Assembly (NCBI GenBank): GCA_963978545.1
Contig: OZ021731.1
Coordinates: forward strand, 25,316,093-25,380,092
Direction: 5' to 3'
DNA: 64,000 nt
From: Linyphia triangularis
Lineage: Eukaryota > Arthropoda > Arachnida > Araneae > Linyphiidae
Shown here: positions 1-11,842 of the stretch, piece after piece
Layout of the letters: each line of letters opens with the position of its first letter
How positions within the stretch are numbered: position 1 is the first letter of the stretch
The notes under the pieces: generated by a model
The model's database searches: none
What the model was told of the DNA's origin: nothing
Seen by the model: the letters and a program-made list of their open reading frames with translations, nothing else
Translations under genes and position numbers: made by a program

Positions 1-13
1 GATTTCCTGAATC

Positions 14-91
14 ATGGTTAACTACTGTGTTGCATATAATTGCAACAACAGCGCAAATCGGAAAAATATCAACAAGAGTTTTCACCGATAA
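14..91 (+). pseudogene. THAP zinc-finger exon of a P-element-like transposase
   Basis: A short reading frame opens with ATG at 14 and stops at 89-91. It encodes about 25 residues beginning MVNYCVAYNCNN and ending in SFHR. This is the start of a THAP (C2CH) DNA-binding domain: the first two zinc ligands are spaced C-x4-C, followed by the usual Asn and a Ser-Phe-His. THAP domains recognise transposon ends in P-element transposases and THAP9. The exon should end near the last codon, but the expected donor reads ATAAGT rather than GTAAGT, so the splice site looks mutated. The rest of the C2CH domain was not found before the next block at 368, which fits a decayed element. Confidence 0.6.
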
Positions 92-367
92 GTAAAAAAT
101 TGTTATTCAAATATAATGTATATTTTTTTTATTATTTATTATTGAAAAATATCTAAAATGACCCTTTTAACATTAATCGCTCATGGTTAGTAGTTGTTCT
201 CTTATATGGCAATTCATATCATAAATAATCTATTTTAAATTCAGAATAAATAGTATTATGATCTAGAATAAAACACTTGACTTATATTTATTTAATCCTT
301 GTTTTTATGCATTTTCAAGGGCATTTGGCAAAGAAATGGAAAATGAAAGCTAACTAATACTCGCACA

Positions 368-1306
368 TTGACAGATTTAGGGTGTAATTTTGAAATAGGA
401 AACTATTTCATAACTTCTTTTAAACATCCTGTTTCTGAGTTAGAAGTCTTTGCATTTTTAGATTCCTGTCACATGTTGAAATTAGCCAGAAATACTTTAG
501 CCGAAATGGGTTTTATAATGTCCAATATAGGCGTTGTAAAGTGGGATTATGTTAGAAAACTAAATGATTTGAAAAGAAAAGAACACATTAAATTTGCTAA
601 TTCTCTTTCTGGGGCTCACATAATGTACAAAAATAAGAAAATTAATGTACGATTAGCTGCACAAACCTTAAGTGGTAGTATAGCTGATGCAATCGAGCAT
701 TTGTCAAAAAGCGATCCCAATTTTAATGGGTGCAAAGCTACTGTTAATTTCATAAGAGTAATTGACAGGCTCTTTGATTATTTAAACAGTCGCAACCCGT
801 TTAGCTCAGGTTTTAAACCACCTTTAAGGCTTGCAAATAAGTCAAGCTGGGAAACTTTTTTAAACGAAACGTTGAGCTATATTTTTTCTATAAAGATAGC
901 GAACACTTCTGTCTTCAAACATCCCCGTAGAACCTTTGCACTGGGTTTTGTAATATGCATAAACAGCATTCAAAAGCTGGCCATGCGTTTGATGATAGAA
1001 ATTGAGAATCTTAGTAAATATTTCTTAACGTACAAGATATCTCTGGATCATGTGGAATTGCTATTTTCATGTATAAGATCAAGAGGAGGATGCAATAACA
1101 ACCCTAATGTAAACCAATTTAAATATGCCCTTAGAAATCTTCTGTTTAGAAACACTGTGTCCCCAAGGTCCACTGCAAATTGTTTGAACTTGGATTACAG
1201 TTCACAATGTTCAATATTTGAATTTCGTTCCAGTAAGCGTACTTTAATTGATGGTACTGAAGACAGTAGAGAATTAGATACTAACATTCAAGAGTATCAT
1301 TTCTAA
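368..1306 (+). pseudogene. P-element/THAP9-like transposase, catalytic core fragment
   Basis: This open frame of 312 codons resembles the central and C-terminal part of P-superfamily transposases. Residues 30-38 read FLDSCHMLK, matching the conserved D-[AS]-C-H-M-L-K block that holds the second catalytic Asp (D32). Residues 95-140 contain RLAAQTLSGSIADAI and FIRVIDRLFDYLNSRNP, and residues 226-241 contain DHVELLFSCIRSRGG with the third acidic residue (E230). The first codon is TTG. An AG acceptor in TTGACAG at 368-374 suggests the coding exon really begins near 375. The region with the first catalytic Asp and the GTP-binding insertion is not visible upstream. The frame ends early at 1304-1306 and similarity resumes in another frame, so it is inactive. 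Confidence 0.85.
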
Positions 1307-1311
1307 TAGAG

Positions 1312-1485
1312 TCCAATACTTTGTCAGATGTTGCTGACAATATTCTTTATTATATTTCAGGTTATGTAGTGAAAAAGCTTAGCACAAACCTAACCTGCGA
1401 AGAATGTATAAGTTTGCTAACAACAAAAGCTAAATTAAAAATTGGTCAATGCAATAGCCCTACTTATGGTACGCAATACCATTAA
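1312..1485 (+). pseudogene. P-element-like transposase, frameshifted continuation
   Basis: After the stop at 1304-1306, similarity to the P-element family continues in the +2 frame as SNTLSDVADNILYYISGYVV, followed by KKLSTNLTCEECISLL. The motif Y-I-x-G-Y-V-V-x-K-L followed by C-x2-C is typical of the region after the catalytic core. The frame stops at 1483-1485. The shift between the blocks is direct evidence of decay. Confidence 0.65.
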
Positions 1486-1666
1486 AATGTCAAATCGTTT
1501 ACATGTAATGTAAATAAAGGTGGATTAAAATTTGCTTCTGATGGAGTATTGTTTGTTGTGCAACAAACAGAAAAATTATTTCGTCATTATGTGCCAAATT
1601 TGAAAAAAAAAATAAAAAAAAATATGAAAAACCTTTAGATCGTACTGTTTATTCTGTTTTAAGTAT

Positions 1667-1900
1667 TTGTCACAGGGTAACATTGTCAAAAAATTAAATA
1701 GATTGGGTTTTATACATTCAACTGAAGATGAATTTGTTGTGGAAGATCTCCACCAAACGCAATTAATAAAACTAATTGCCAGAACTTATGGCAATATTAG
1801 ATTTTTTTCGAATGTCAAGAGAGTAACACTTGATCATCAAAGAAACAAAACTACCATCAGGCATAAATTGAATAAGTTGGTCCTTTTTAACAATGTTTAG
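1667..1900 (+). pseudogene. P-element-like transposase, C-terminal fragment
   Basis: This 77-codon frame (first codon TTG) ends with HKLNKLVLFNNV. That matches the R-x-K-L-x-K-L-V-L-F-x-N ending shared by THAP9-like and P-element transposases. It follows about 180 bp of A-rich sequence (1590-1640) that probably interrupts the original gene. Together with the three blocks upstream it outlines one decayed element of about 1.9 kb. Neither terminal inverted repeat was identified, and the 5' end may lie outside the window. Confidence 0.6.
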
Positions 1901-2689
1901 ATATGGATTAACCGCAAAACATTTTTCTTTTCTTGTGAAAAACACCCCGACTGCTTTTTAAATTTTTCCACCTTTTAAATTTTTTCTTATTAAACTACGT
2001 AATTTATTTGATTTTTAAGTTGAAATCCACAAAAACAATTTTTTGTAATATTATTATGAAAATGCCTGAAATTATTTAGTTTTGGTAACGTTTTCTACAT
2101 TTTTCTCATTTCAAAATTATAGGACCACATATATGTGTTTGACTTGCAATAAACAAGTTTCACAACTTATATATTTAAAATCATAAGTTATATAATAATA
2201 TTGAGTATTAAAATTTAGTATAATAGTTTGCCTTTGAAACTTAAATTGTTCTTGTAATTGGTGTATTGAATGTATGAATTTGTATTTTGAAATCTTATTA
2301 TTACATATTTTCAACTGGTTTACTGTATTTCTTCAATTATTTTTAATTTCTACTTCTAAAATAAATCTAGTTTAAAAGTCTATTTTCATTTGTTTATTGT
2401 ATTCTCATAACTTGTAGATAGTAATTTATTTTTAAAACATTTGATTTAGGTAATTTAAAATTTAAAGAATTAAATTCGAATCAATAAAGATGAAACACGT
2501 TTACAGATATCGACAACAACTAATCTCAAATGTTTATTCTAAATATACAAATTCTATACTTAGAATTATTTTGATCAGTTATATTTATTGGTTAAACTAT
2601 TTTCTTCAAATATGTTTTATTCTTAATTTATTTTGCTTGCTAAATATCAAAAGTAACGTGAATATATCATAAAGATCGAAGAAAATCCA
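1901..2689. other. AT-rich spacer, nothing recognised
   Basis: Very AT-rich. The small open frames here (2117-2314 minus, 2490-2672 plus) show low-complexity composition and no domain. The 3' end of the P-like element may fall inside. Confidence 0.5.
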
Positions 2690-2797
2690 CATCGGCAATA
2701 AAATTTCCTCCATCCAAGCATCTCGCTTCCGCGGTGGCAACGGCTCGTTTCTCCACCGTTAAGCAGTCTATCCAGTTGTTTATCTATATCGATGATG
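2690..2797 (+). repeat. Single arm of a foldback MITE
   Basis: This segment contains GGCAACGGCT, then TTAAGCAGT, then TATCCAGTTGTTTAT and ATATCGATG. The same order of blocks occurs at about 61565-61672, where it is one arm of a palindrome. Only one arm is present here, so it is a truncated copy of that family. Confidence 0.6.
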
Positions 2798-3093
2798 AAA
2801 ACTTCCGAGGTAAACAAATATTCGACTTATGAGACTTCGAGTTATCGCGAGTTGACTGTATAAGAAATAATAGCTTATTTGATTAAAATATTTAAGTAAG
2901 AGTTGTTTAGCATCATTTAAATAAAATACACTTAAATTATGTGTCTAAGTAGATAAAGACAGACAGGATATCCCAAAAAGGACTAAAACATTTGAAAAAT
3001 CAATTTTTAAAAATCGAATTATAATTATACCGTTTGTTGCATTTTACTAAGGAAACTAGAGAATTCTATTCCATCAATTTTTAAAAATAATTT

Positions 3094-3312
3094 CTAAGTC
3101 CACCAATAGATGAAACTGTTGAATGAAAAATCAACGTTTGAACATGTTGAAAAAGCACAAAACGATGCTTTCAAACCTTCAAAATAGTTACCATTGTTTT
3201 GATTGACACAAACTCGTGGTATCCGGGCGTACAGTCCAGTCATGTGAAGTCTTCGGTGCACATAAGGGGCTGATATCGTCTTATCAATGGACGCTGCACA
3301 TATAGATGTCAC
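3094..3312 (-). pseudogene. Tc1/mariner-like transposase scrap
   Basis: The minus-strand frame contains PYVHRRLHMTGLYARIPRV. This resembles the second helix-turn-helix of Tc1-type transposases (x-V-x-R-R-L-x-x-x-G-L-x-A-R-x-P). It continues as CVNQNNGNYFEG, reminiscent of the C-terminal end of mariner-type transposases. The two motifs are not normally adjacent, so the segment may be a mosaic or a deletion derivative. Another minus-strand scrap at about 3440-3490 reads RARDLWDALKQA and may belong to the same debris. No inverted repeats were found. Confidence 0.4.
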
Positions 3313-3659
3313 ACATGTGGGAGATCGCTCTTCGCTACGACAACAATATATTGATCTTCAGCAGAGGGTCCATAATGGGGAAATAACAAAATAATGAATG
3401 CCTAAGAAAAGAGCATCAGTGATTGGTTGCCTGCTTCAAGGCGTCCCACAGATCTCTAGCTCTCATTATACAATTCACCTTCTGGAAGTCATATAAACAC
3501 GTCTGTCTTAAAAACTAATCGTACAAAATTCTAAACACTTTTTATAAGCACTTACATGCAACTCTTCTAACCCTTCCTAATACTGGCTTCTTATACGGCT
3601 GCTTTTTTCAGCATATTTCTCGACACGAAATCGTGATTGGATGTTACATAACGCTCATG

Positions 3660-4220
3660 GTCACCAGAGGCCATAATACAAACATGTGTAAAAGCGGATT
3701 TGAATGGACAGCCCCGAAATTTCATCATCGACTACGAATCTATCTTCCAAGTTTCATTGCGATTGGATGACAGCAAGTGGGTTAATTAGATCTCCGAAGA
3801 TTTTACCTTATCAACCTAAATAGGGGAAGGTTTCAATCTATACATATTGCAAACTGTTCATATTTGAATTAAGCTTGGTATATTGATAGCGAAACTTGTG
3901 TAAGAACTGTTACGTTTAATGTATGATCATAGAAACGCGAGCAAAAGTCTTATAGTGACAGACTCAAAGCTCGAAAGAAAGCGTTGTTATCGACAACGAA
4001 TATACTGCCAAATTTCAAAGTTTCAGCTCGATTGGATAACGAGAAAAATGTTTATTAATAAACCGAAGCACAAATAGACGAGTGTATAAAAGCGGTCATT
4101 TAGTGACAGTGACATACCTAAAAACTTGAAAGAATGCATTCTCATCGAAATATAGCCTTTCTGCCAAGTTTCAGATCGATTGGATGACAGCAAATAGTTT
4201 AATTTGCCTTCTGAAGATTT
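3660..4220. repeat. Three degenerate copies of a roughly 175-bp repeat
   Basis: A motif of the type CTGCCAAGTTTCA followed by CGATTGGATGACAGCAA recurs at about 3748-3780, 4007-4042 and 4160-4198. Each is preceded by a phrase like GTGTAAAAGCGG and followed by TCTGAAGATTT or a variant. Similar phrases occur in 3' regions of arthropod retroelements, but no coding sequence is attached here. Confidence 0.45.
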
Positions 4221-5574
4221 GTATGCTGCATACATACAAACAAAATCGAAGTTAATATGAAAAATATTTAAAAAAGATTCTAAATAAGTAATAAGTAATA
4301 AAATTTTAATAAGTTCACAGGATAGAATGAGCGCGATTATTTCATTTCAGATGTCTTCTTTCTTAATTCTTCTTTAGCAATTAGCTATACTGATTTCTGT
4401 TACACTTTATTTGAACTTTTATTGAGTTATAGTATTATTCCATGTAATTTCCTTTCCTGGACACGTTAACTACTAGAGTAAACTTTCCAATTAAAAAACT
4501 TTCCTTCAAGTACAAATGTCTCAATTTAGACTAAATTTTGTTTTTAAATTTTAGACTAAAAAAAATGAGAGCGCTAAGTGCCCATCAAGCACACTTTTTT
4601 TTTCCTTATATATTCAAAAAATAAAAATTTTATGCTTAGATTTAGGGAAAAAAAAAGCAAAAAAAAAGCTCCCAAGTACGAGTTGGGAATAAGTAGTATT
4701 GTGTTATTCAATCAACTACACGTCAACTGTGAACACGACAAATAGGAAGTAATCTATGGAACATTAGAGGAACAAATGGAACACGACATCTAAGTTAAAT
4801 CACTACATAATGCTCTAAAAACATATTACAAGGTACTGTTGAAACTCATAGAAGAAAACATGAAATAACATTATGGAAATTCTCTGGCTGACGCACAGGA
4901 CATTTCAACGCTTTTCTACTCGTAAACAAATTAAAATTCTAAAATTACATTGAATCTACTAGTTATATTTTTGTTTTATAAAATACTAGTTGGTGACAAA
5001 TTTACATTTAAAAATAATTATTTTAACTAGGTCAAATATACGACCCAGAAATAAGTCCAGAATACTCCATATTAAATATACCAGGACATGTCTAGCTACG
5101 CGTTCATGTAGAAAGGTTATAAATGACTCATTTTATCATTAGTAAACCTTTCTTCGAACGGCCATGATTGAGCAATCGAAAGTAGTACTTGAAGGTACAG
5201 GCGCATTCGTGCATAAAACAATGACCTGAGATATTCTCCTCCAATATTTTCCCATGACGTCGAATACGTAAAAGATGCAACTTCTGTACGTGTCATTCGA
5301 TGAGATGATCTAAAAGCGTGCCCACTATTAAGAAACATGTCAAAAGACGCATGTAAAATGGTTGTCAATAACGACAGAAACAATTTTAAGATAGTGCCGT
5401 CTATAACTATAACCCCTGTATTCGACTTTGCATTCATAGTAACGTTAATAAAGCCATGTATTATTACCATTCCCATACGAATGATTTTTTTATAAGGGTT
5501 TCACATAAATATGTGATCTGCTTACATGGAAAAGGCAATACTAAAAGGGGGAGGCGGATGTTTAAGCTTCCTTT
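4221..5574. other. Spacer with one unexplained 119-codon frame
   Basis: No recognisable gene. The minus-strand frame 5117-5476 is the longest. It has no recognised domain, no convincing splice context and mixed composition, so I treat it as probably non-coding. Confidence 0.4.
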
Positions 5575-5589
5575 CTTAAAAACATTTGC

Positions 5590-5764
5590 CGACCAAACGG
5601 TATAGTGGTTAGCGTGCCAGCTTCTAGACTGCGAGGTTGCGGGTTCGAGTCCCGTGTAAGCCATGGGTGTTTGTAAATGTATGTTGGCTTGTCTAATGAC
5701 GAATGTTTCGGTGCATTATAGCCCTCGTGTTGCTGACGGCGCTAGGTAATCTGAAAACAACCAA
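5590..5764 (+). mobile_element. tRNA-derived SINE, copy 1
   Basis: The head has an internal pol III promoter: an A box around TATAGTGGTTAGCGTG and a B box GGTTCGAGTCC, as in a tRNA. It is followed by a tRNA-unrelated body ending AATCTGAAAACAACCAA. It is flanked by a perfect 15-bp target-site duplication, CTTAAAAACATTTGC, at 5575-5589 and 5765-5779, the hallmark of LINE-driven insertion. Two further copies are at 9429-9607 (+) and 39418-39594 (-). Confidence 0.92.
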
Positions 5765-5846
5765 CTTAAAAACATTTGCTATCAATTAATAACTTTAAAT
5801 ATTTAAGCTTAAAAGACTGTAATTCAAAGAAAGAATTCTTTTTTTC

Positions 5847-5964
<118 letters not shown>

Positions 5965-5979
5965 TTATACGGTTGCATA

Positions 5980-8038
5980 GAAAAAAAAAAGACCCAAATT
6001 TAGTATATGATTATAAAATGCATGTATAAAAAGATAGTAAAGCAAATTATAGAATCACTAATGATAAAAACCTAATTATTAAAAATAGAGTTAAAGTTAA
6101 AGTTTTTTTGCGATCCCATTCATTTTCCGACAAATTAAAACACTAGGTAAAAAATTCTTTTACAACAGTTTCTATGTGTGTCCACTTATTTAAATTATAA
6201 TAAAAAGTGTCATTTTTTATTTTATACATTTTTAAGCTTTACTTTATTATGCTTGCGAGCGGTTTCCTTGAAATATTTTGATATTTTATCCATATTGCTC
6301 CGTATTTTTGGTTCAGTTTTGGTCAATAATTCACGAAAACTCTATTCATCTTTTAAAACGTGCTTTTACTTAAAAACTACGTACCTCAACCTTCTAATGC
6401 CGTTCTCATGCTTGATGTTTTTTGAAGTGAGTCAGTACCTATACTTAAATGTTTGTAAAACATTTTAAAAGCCAATTTTATTAAAATTCCACCTATCAAT
6501 TTTTGATAAGTATTTAAATGAATCTTGGTTTAATTATTTTATTCAAAAACTATTTAATTTTACAGCCCACTTGCAGCCTCTGAAGGTTGCTGCCTCAGGC
6601 AGGGGCCCGGTTCCCCCCCTTCCCCCCCCCCAGTTCCTGCTCTGAAATGAGTTTGCATAGTTAAAACTACACTATTCGCCATATGGATTATTCCAATAAA
6701 ATTAATAGAAACAATGCACTTTTAGTTGTAATGAAGATTTAGTTGTAATGAATATTGTTGTAGTCGATATTCCATTTTTATGGAATAAGATAAAAAGCAC
6801 AAAATATACATATAAGCAGGAATATCTTAAAGTTTGCTGCTTCTAAAACTTCTGAAAAAGGGACTGAGGATTTATATGTACAGTAAAACAGGCACGTTGA
6901 TAGGGAAACGTGCATACAGCCAACATACGTAGAAAATAATACGTGTGACTAAATATATTTGGCATTAATAACAAAAAATATTGTTATGATTTGCTGAGTT
7001 GTAATTTTCTATCGCCTCAAGGGGAAAGTCTCTGGCTATGCCCTTGCAGTAAAACTATGTATGTTAAACTCAGAAGATACTTTTTTGAGATAAATGGTAT
7101 ATTCTAGACCATCCTTTTCTAATCTGGCAAGTTTTAACTTATTAAACATATAAAAACCTTAACAAAGTATATACATCTTAATACTTATGCTTGACGAAAT
7201 GTATGCCTTTGTGGATAACTTAAAGATTTCGTACTTATTTTTTAAATAATATGTATGTAGCTTATAAATTATTTTCTTCATTTAAACATGAAACAGTATT
7301 TGTACACATCTAAGTATTTTTTTTTTAAATCGATGGTGGTAATTGTGTGCCAAAAAATCCCTAAATACAAGGCTCTATAAGTTGTAACAACTTATTAAAA
7401 CAGTTAACTGTAATTTTAACATATTTTCTGTACTCTTGAAGATCTTCAATTGGAAACTCGTGAATAATTATTTCGGATATACCAGGAGTATCGCTTTTAA
7501 GAACCTAGTCTTTTTCACAGGAGGTTCTACGCCAATTTAAAATATCTTTTAATTCTTCATTCAAATACACAATCATTTCAACCACTGCTTCTTCATAAGC
7601 TCTATCCAACACCAATATATATTAAATACCAAACACTTCTTCACACTTTCTCAACCGATTCGGAATTAAAACGTAATCGGTTATCCATCTTCCACTTCAA
7701 ATTACTAATCATTTTACTCTCTCCTTGTAGATGAACGCACTGTAGGACAGTAAACTGTCCGATTCTCTGTCGAAGCGTACTGACCGTTTTACTATCCTCG
7801 TGTAAATGTCCCTTATGAGTCAAGGCTTCATTTGCTCAAGGCACGTCAATATGTGAGGAGCGCGTCTTTTATTTCCCCCTTTGATGGTTTACCTAATTTG
7901 CTAAATAAAATGTCCTATTGTCCTTTAATCACGATAATTCCACCTATTTTTCTTTAATCACGATAAATAATGCTTTTATTCTCTCGAACCAGTGTGTATC
8001 ATATCTTTTACCACTTTGTAACACACTATTTTACAGTA
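5980..8038. other. Spacer, nothing recognised
   Basis: AT-rich sequence with a C-run at about 6612-6632. The 60-codon minus frame at 7641-7823 and the 67-codon frame at 7918-8121 show no family resemblance. Confidence 0.45.
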
Positions 8039-8260
8039 TTAACCTTTTGCACTCGAGGTCTTTTTCACGCGTAGGGACCAGCAACTCGAGACATTTCTTG
8101 GCATTTTATATTCGATTCTAGGTTACGGATTCGCTTCATAGAAACTAAACACAGTCATTGGCCATTCATCGAATTTCCGCTTCAAACCTAGTGGTCATCT
8201 CGTGTTGGGGCATCCAATCATGTGGTGCCTGAGAGGCGCCGTTTGAGCGCAAAGGGTTAA
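8039..8260. mobile_element. Small piggyBac-type MITE with TTAA ends
   Basis: The element starts TTAACCTTTTGCACTCGAGG and ends CGTTTGAGCGCAAAGGGTTAA. Read inward from both sides this is TTAACC[C/T]TTTGC[A/G]CTC. TTAA target sites with CCC/GGG termini are diagnostic of piggyBac-mobilised elements. At 222 bp it is non-coding. Confidence 0.75.
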
Positions 8261-8329
8261 TTTTAGTCATAAACTTGGAAATAAGATCAAAATCTATATA
8301 TTTGAAAAATTAAGATTTTAGATTCATAT

Positions 8330-9181
8330 TGTTGCGTTGACTGGTTCGAAAGATTTGACGCCAAAGCAGATCAAAACTTGCAGAAATTTATTCCAAAATA
8401 ACTCTTCACTGTTATCTTACAGCTCCAGAACTTCTCGTTCTAGTAGGCAGAGCACAGCTCTTTTCACAACGATAGAGCACAACACAGCAGTTAAAAACTT
8501 GACAACAACTGCTAAATCGCCGCAAAAGACAATGTAATACAGTTCGCTTAGTATCTCCAGTCAACTAATTCAGTGATTCAAAATCCAAGAACTACTCAGT
8601 AATTCCAGTCAACTAATGGACTCAGCTAACAACTAGCTCAGTGACTCAAAATCAGTCAACTACTCAAGTCAGGAATACAGCTCTCACAATGAACGTTGAG
8701 AGACAACTAACTCCATCACCCGCTCCCTGAGCTTTTATAGGGGAGGTGAACGTACGTGAACCTTCTTGAAACTCCTAGAGGTAGACATTTGGAGAACTTT
8801 CCAGATTGTATTCGAAAAGTCTTATCCATGTACATGTACCTATACATGTACCGAAAATGTCACCAAATGGTCGCCAAGTTTGGCGACATTTGGTGATTTC
8901 TCGCCAAATTTGGCGACAAAAATTAGTCGCCAAAACCATCGCCAACTTGACTCTTTCTCGCCAATTTGGCGAGATTCCTATTACCATAATGTTAAATGCC
9001 CTGCCCCTTGAAACTCTCTTCCCAGAGTTACCTCTGTAAAACCCTTTATCAAGCATTGAGGGGCTCATTGCAGGGAAGCAAATTAACGAACTATTGCACT
9101 GCCTTATGCGATATGTACATAAATTACTATTTACAAAATTAACACTACGAAATATTTACAAATATACAAAAATTCATAACA
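8330..9181 (-). mobile_element. Solo LTR, copy A (Ty3/gypsy-like)
   Basis: Read on the minus strand, this 852-bp unit begins TGTTATGAATTTTTGTA and ends in CAACA. It has a TATA-like ATAAAAG and an AATAAATTTCTGC poly(A) region near the 3' end. It is flanked by a 4-bp duplication, ATAT, at 8326-8329 and 9182-9185. The related unit at 21507-22242 has opposite orientation. The interior (about 8855-8985) has a cluster of inverted TTGGCGA/TCGCCAA motifs. No internal gag-pol region lies beside it, so it is a solo LTR left by recombination. Assignment to Ty3/gypsy rests on the termini and the 4-bp duplication only. Confidence 0.82.
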
Positions 9182-9428
9182 ATATTGTTATCCATTTGAT
9201 ATACTGTTAACTAATAGCTAATATACAAAACTTTCATTAAGCAATTGATTTGTAAGAACAAGCAATGTGGAATGTGGCAGTCAGTGTCACTTTGACACAT
9301 ATTTCTGTAACAGTTGATAGAAGGGAAAATTTCAGTCACAATAAACTGTACAAAATTTAATCAATGTACCATGTGCGTCGACAGAGAGGATGAAGGTGGT
9401 GCTACACTTGTTTCTTCTTAGCGTTTGG

Positions 9429-9607
9429 GCCGACCGAACGGTATAGTGGTTAGCGTACTAGCATCTAGACCGCGAGGTTGCGAGTTCGAGTCCCGTGTTA
9501 GGCATGGGTGTTTGTAAATGTATGTTGGCTTGTCAAATGACGAATTTTTCGGCGCATTATAGACCTCGTATTGCTGACGGCACCAGATAATCTGAAAACT
9601 ACCAACC
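9429..9607 (+). mobile_element. tRNA-derived SINE, copy 2
   Basis: Same family as 5590-5764, with A box TATAGTGGTTAGCGTA and B box AGTTCGAGTCC. It is flanked by the 10-bp duplication TAGCGTTTGG at 9419-9428 and 9608-9617. It differs from copy 1 by scattered substitutions. Confidence 0.9.
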
Positions 9608-9778
9608 TAGCGTTTGGAAAATAAATTGGATTAAAGTTATAAAATTCATAGGAATAAGAAGGATATGATATAAGATTCCTTTTACGAGATATTTTCAATA
9701 AAAAATTCATGCGTAAATATCAATTAATGATGCAAAAAAAATAATCCAATTATCAAATTTGCAAAATCAAGGAAAGAA

Positions 9779-10143
9779 GGTCCTATACCGAAATTTCGTC
9801 AAAAGTCCCAAATTCATTTAAAAAGTAGTTCACACATTCCTGAAGAGAATGATGTTTTTATCTTATTCCTCCGGTGATTAGAACGTCACGAAATTACCTG
9901 TTATTTAAACATCACTAATGGGCGTAATGCCTTCAAGAGTCTGCTTAAAGTGCGTTTTTCGAGCATTAGTGTTTTTTACAGATATTACACTTTTAAATCA
10001 ATATATCTCCAGAACCATTAACATTTGGCTATTCAAATTTTCGGAGCAATTAATTTATACAGTTTTAAATATTTTGTCCTCACAGAATATTATTATTATT
10101 ATTATTATTATTTTTAATTCTGTTTTAAAATGTAGCATTTAGC

Positions 10144-10180
<37 letters not shown>

Positions 10181-10506
10181 ATATTTTAACTTTGAGAATT
10201 TTTAAATTTTTTTCTAATTCCTCCATCAAAACTTTGTGAAGAAAAATCTTAATATAATTATGTAATACAGAAAGTTTTGAAAAAAAAATCTTTTTTTCTG
10301 ACTTATATCAAAATAAGCAAACATTATAGATCTTTCTTGGTTTTTAATTTTTTTAAAAATAAATAAACACAATATTTAAAATAAAATTATCTCAAAGATT
10401 TGTAAATAGTATCTCATACATAAAATAAATTTTTGACATAAAAATATTTATAAAAAAAAAAAAGTGTTTTTTTTAAAAAATTTTTTATTTTCAGTACCGG
10501 ACCCCC
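9779..10506. mobile_element. TTAA-flanked MITE, copy 1 (degraded ends)
   Basis: About 730 bp closely related to 40231-40950. It begins GGTCCTATACCGAAATTTCG and ends CAGTACCGGACCCCC, the inverted counterpart. Shared internal phrases include TTCCTGAAGAGAATGATG and CCTCCGGTGATTAGAACG. An (ATT)n run (10088-10112) and an A32 tract (10146-10177) expanded inside this copy. It has no coding capacity. Confidence 0.82.
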
Positions 10507-10580
10507 TTACACAGCAACTTCATTTACCTTACATGCCTTGCATACGATCTTCACTCTGATACGGATGTTACGAAAGAGGT

Positions 10581-10962
10581 AAAGGGCGCCTCCAAGAGGG
10601 TGACAGGAGGTGCACTTGCACCCCTCCCCCCCCCTCTGAATTTTAGAAATTAAAATCTTTAAAAAAATATAAACCTAAAAGAAACTTACTTTCAATTACC
10701 CATATGTATACATAAGATAATGAAAGTATAGCATTCGGTATTTTTTTTTTTTTTTGCAATTTTACACGTTTTGGAGCATCCTGATATCAAAAAATTGATC
10801 TAAAAAAAAATATCTGTATGCGTATCTGTGTATACGTGGTCAGCATAACTCCAAATTAACCTACGACGTTCAAATTTGGTTATTTCCCGAATTGAATCCC
10901 CCCCCCCCTCCCGCGAGGAGGAATCAGTTTTATAATTATTTGAGGCGACATCATGTGTATTA

Positions 10963-10997
<35 letters not shown>

Positions 10998-11842
10998 ATG
11001 CGAGAAAAATATATGTTAGTGCAGTTACAGTTAGAAAGCTTAAGGAAATAAAGGGGGAATAAGGTACTAAATCATTGGATAGTAGGATAATCTTCTGAAA
11101 TTATTTCCGGTCGTAAATTCCCAGAAATATATTGTTTTTGGAAATGATCAATCTGAATTTTATTTTTGCAACCTTTTGAACATTTCATAGCTTTCTACCA
11201 CGTATTTAATGACATGTCTTTACATGAACAGATTTCAAGAGAGTAAACAGTAAAAGCAAAAAAAATAAATCTGTATTTAAAAAAAGTCTCTTCATCACGA
11301 ACTTAATAAAAAACTTTGTCTGATTCAGACTTTCGAAATGTTTCTAGACATAAATACACCCCAGGCTTATATCTTCAGTTCAATTTCAGCGTCATGAATA
11401 CATTAGCATGAAACTTTAAAACACCAAGAAATAATTACTTCGGAAAACAGAGGTAAGCTTGGATTTTGACATTTCCAAAACAAAAAATATTTTCCATTTT
11501 CAATGTTTATGTATGTAAATGTGTTCCAAATTTATATTGTTTGCGATTTGCAGAGTTAAAAAATAAATTTCTACAATGACATACAAAATACTCTTTAGAT
11601 GCAATAACTTTGATTCAGTTTTTGAACCAATAGCAATAAATACATTGTGATGTTTAGTTTTAAAATTTTTAATTATTAACTTTAATTCAAATGTTTTAAA
11701 TTTCAAATAATTCTTACTTCAATTTAAATCTTTAAAAAATTGATCAATTAATTTACGTCGTCTTATATGATCGACGAAACGTTGACTAGCACCCAATAAA
11801 ATGGATCTGCACCCCTCTGCAAATAATCCTGCCAGCGTCCAT
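10581..11842. mobile_element. hAT-like insertion upstream of FAR copy A
   Basis: Comparison with FAR copy B shows a segment present only in A. In B, GTTACGAAAGAGGT (50459-50472) is followed almost at once by the conserved upstream block. In A the same phrase is followed by 1262 bp before the block resumes. The insert is bounded by GAAAGAGGT (10572-10580) and GAAAGATGT (11843-11851), a target duplication of 8-9 bp with one mismatch, which fits hAT. Weakly inverted ends (AAAGGGCGCC, and ATGGACGCT read from the other side) support this. It contains C-runs and an A-tract (10968-10996) and no recognisable transposase. Confidence 0.6.

Noticed and set aside
5117..5476. 119-codon minus-strand frame as a gene
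   Set aside because: No recognised domain, no repeat partner and no splice context; length is near chance for this window.
5590..5662. Possible functional tRNA gene
   Set aside because: A and B boxes are present but the stems are poor and a SINE body with target duplications follows; it is a SINE head.
5464..5664. Minus-strand frame containing GLEPATSQSRSW
   Set aside because: It is the antisense reading of the SINE head, often mispredicted as protein.
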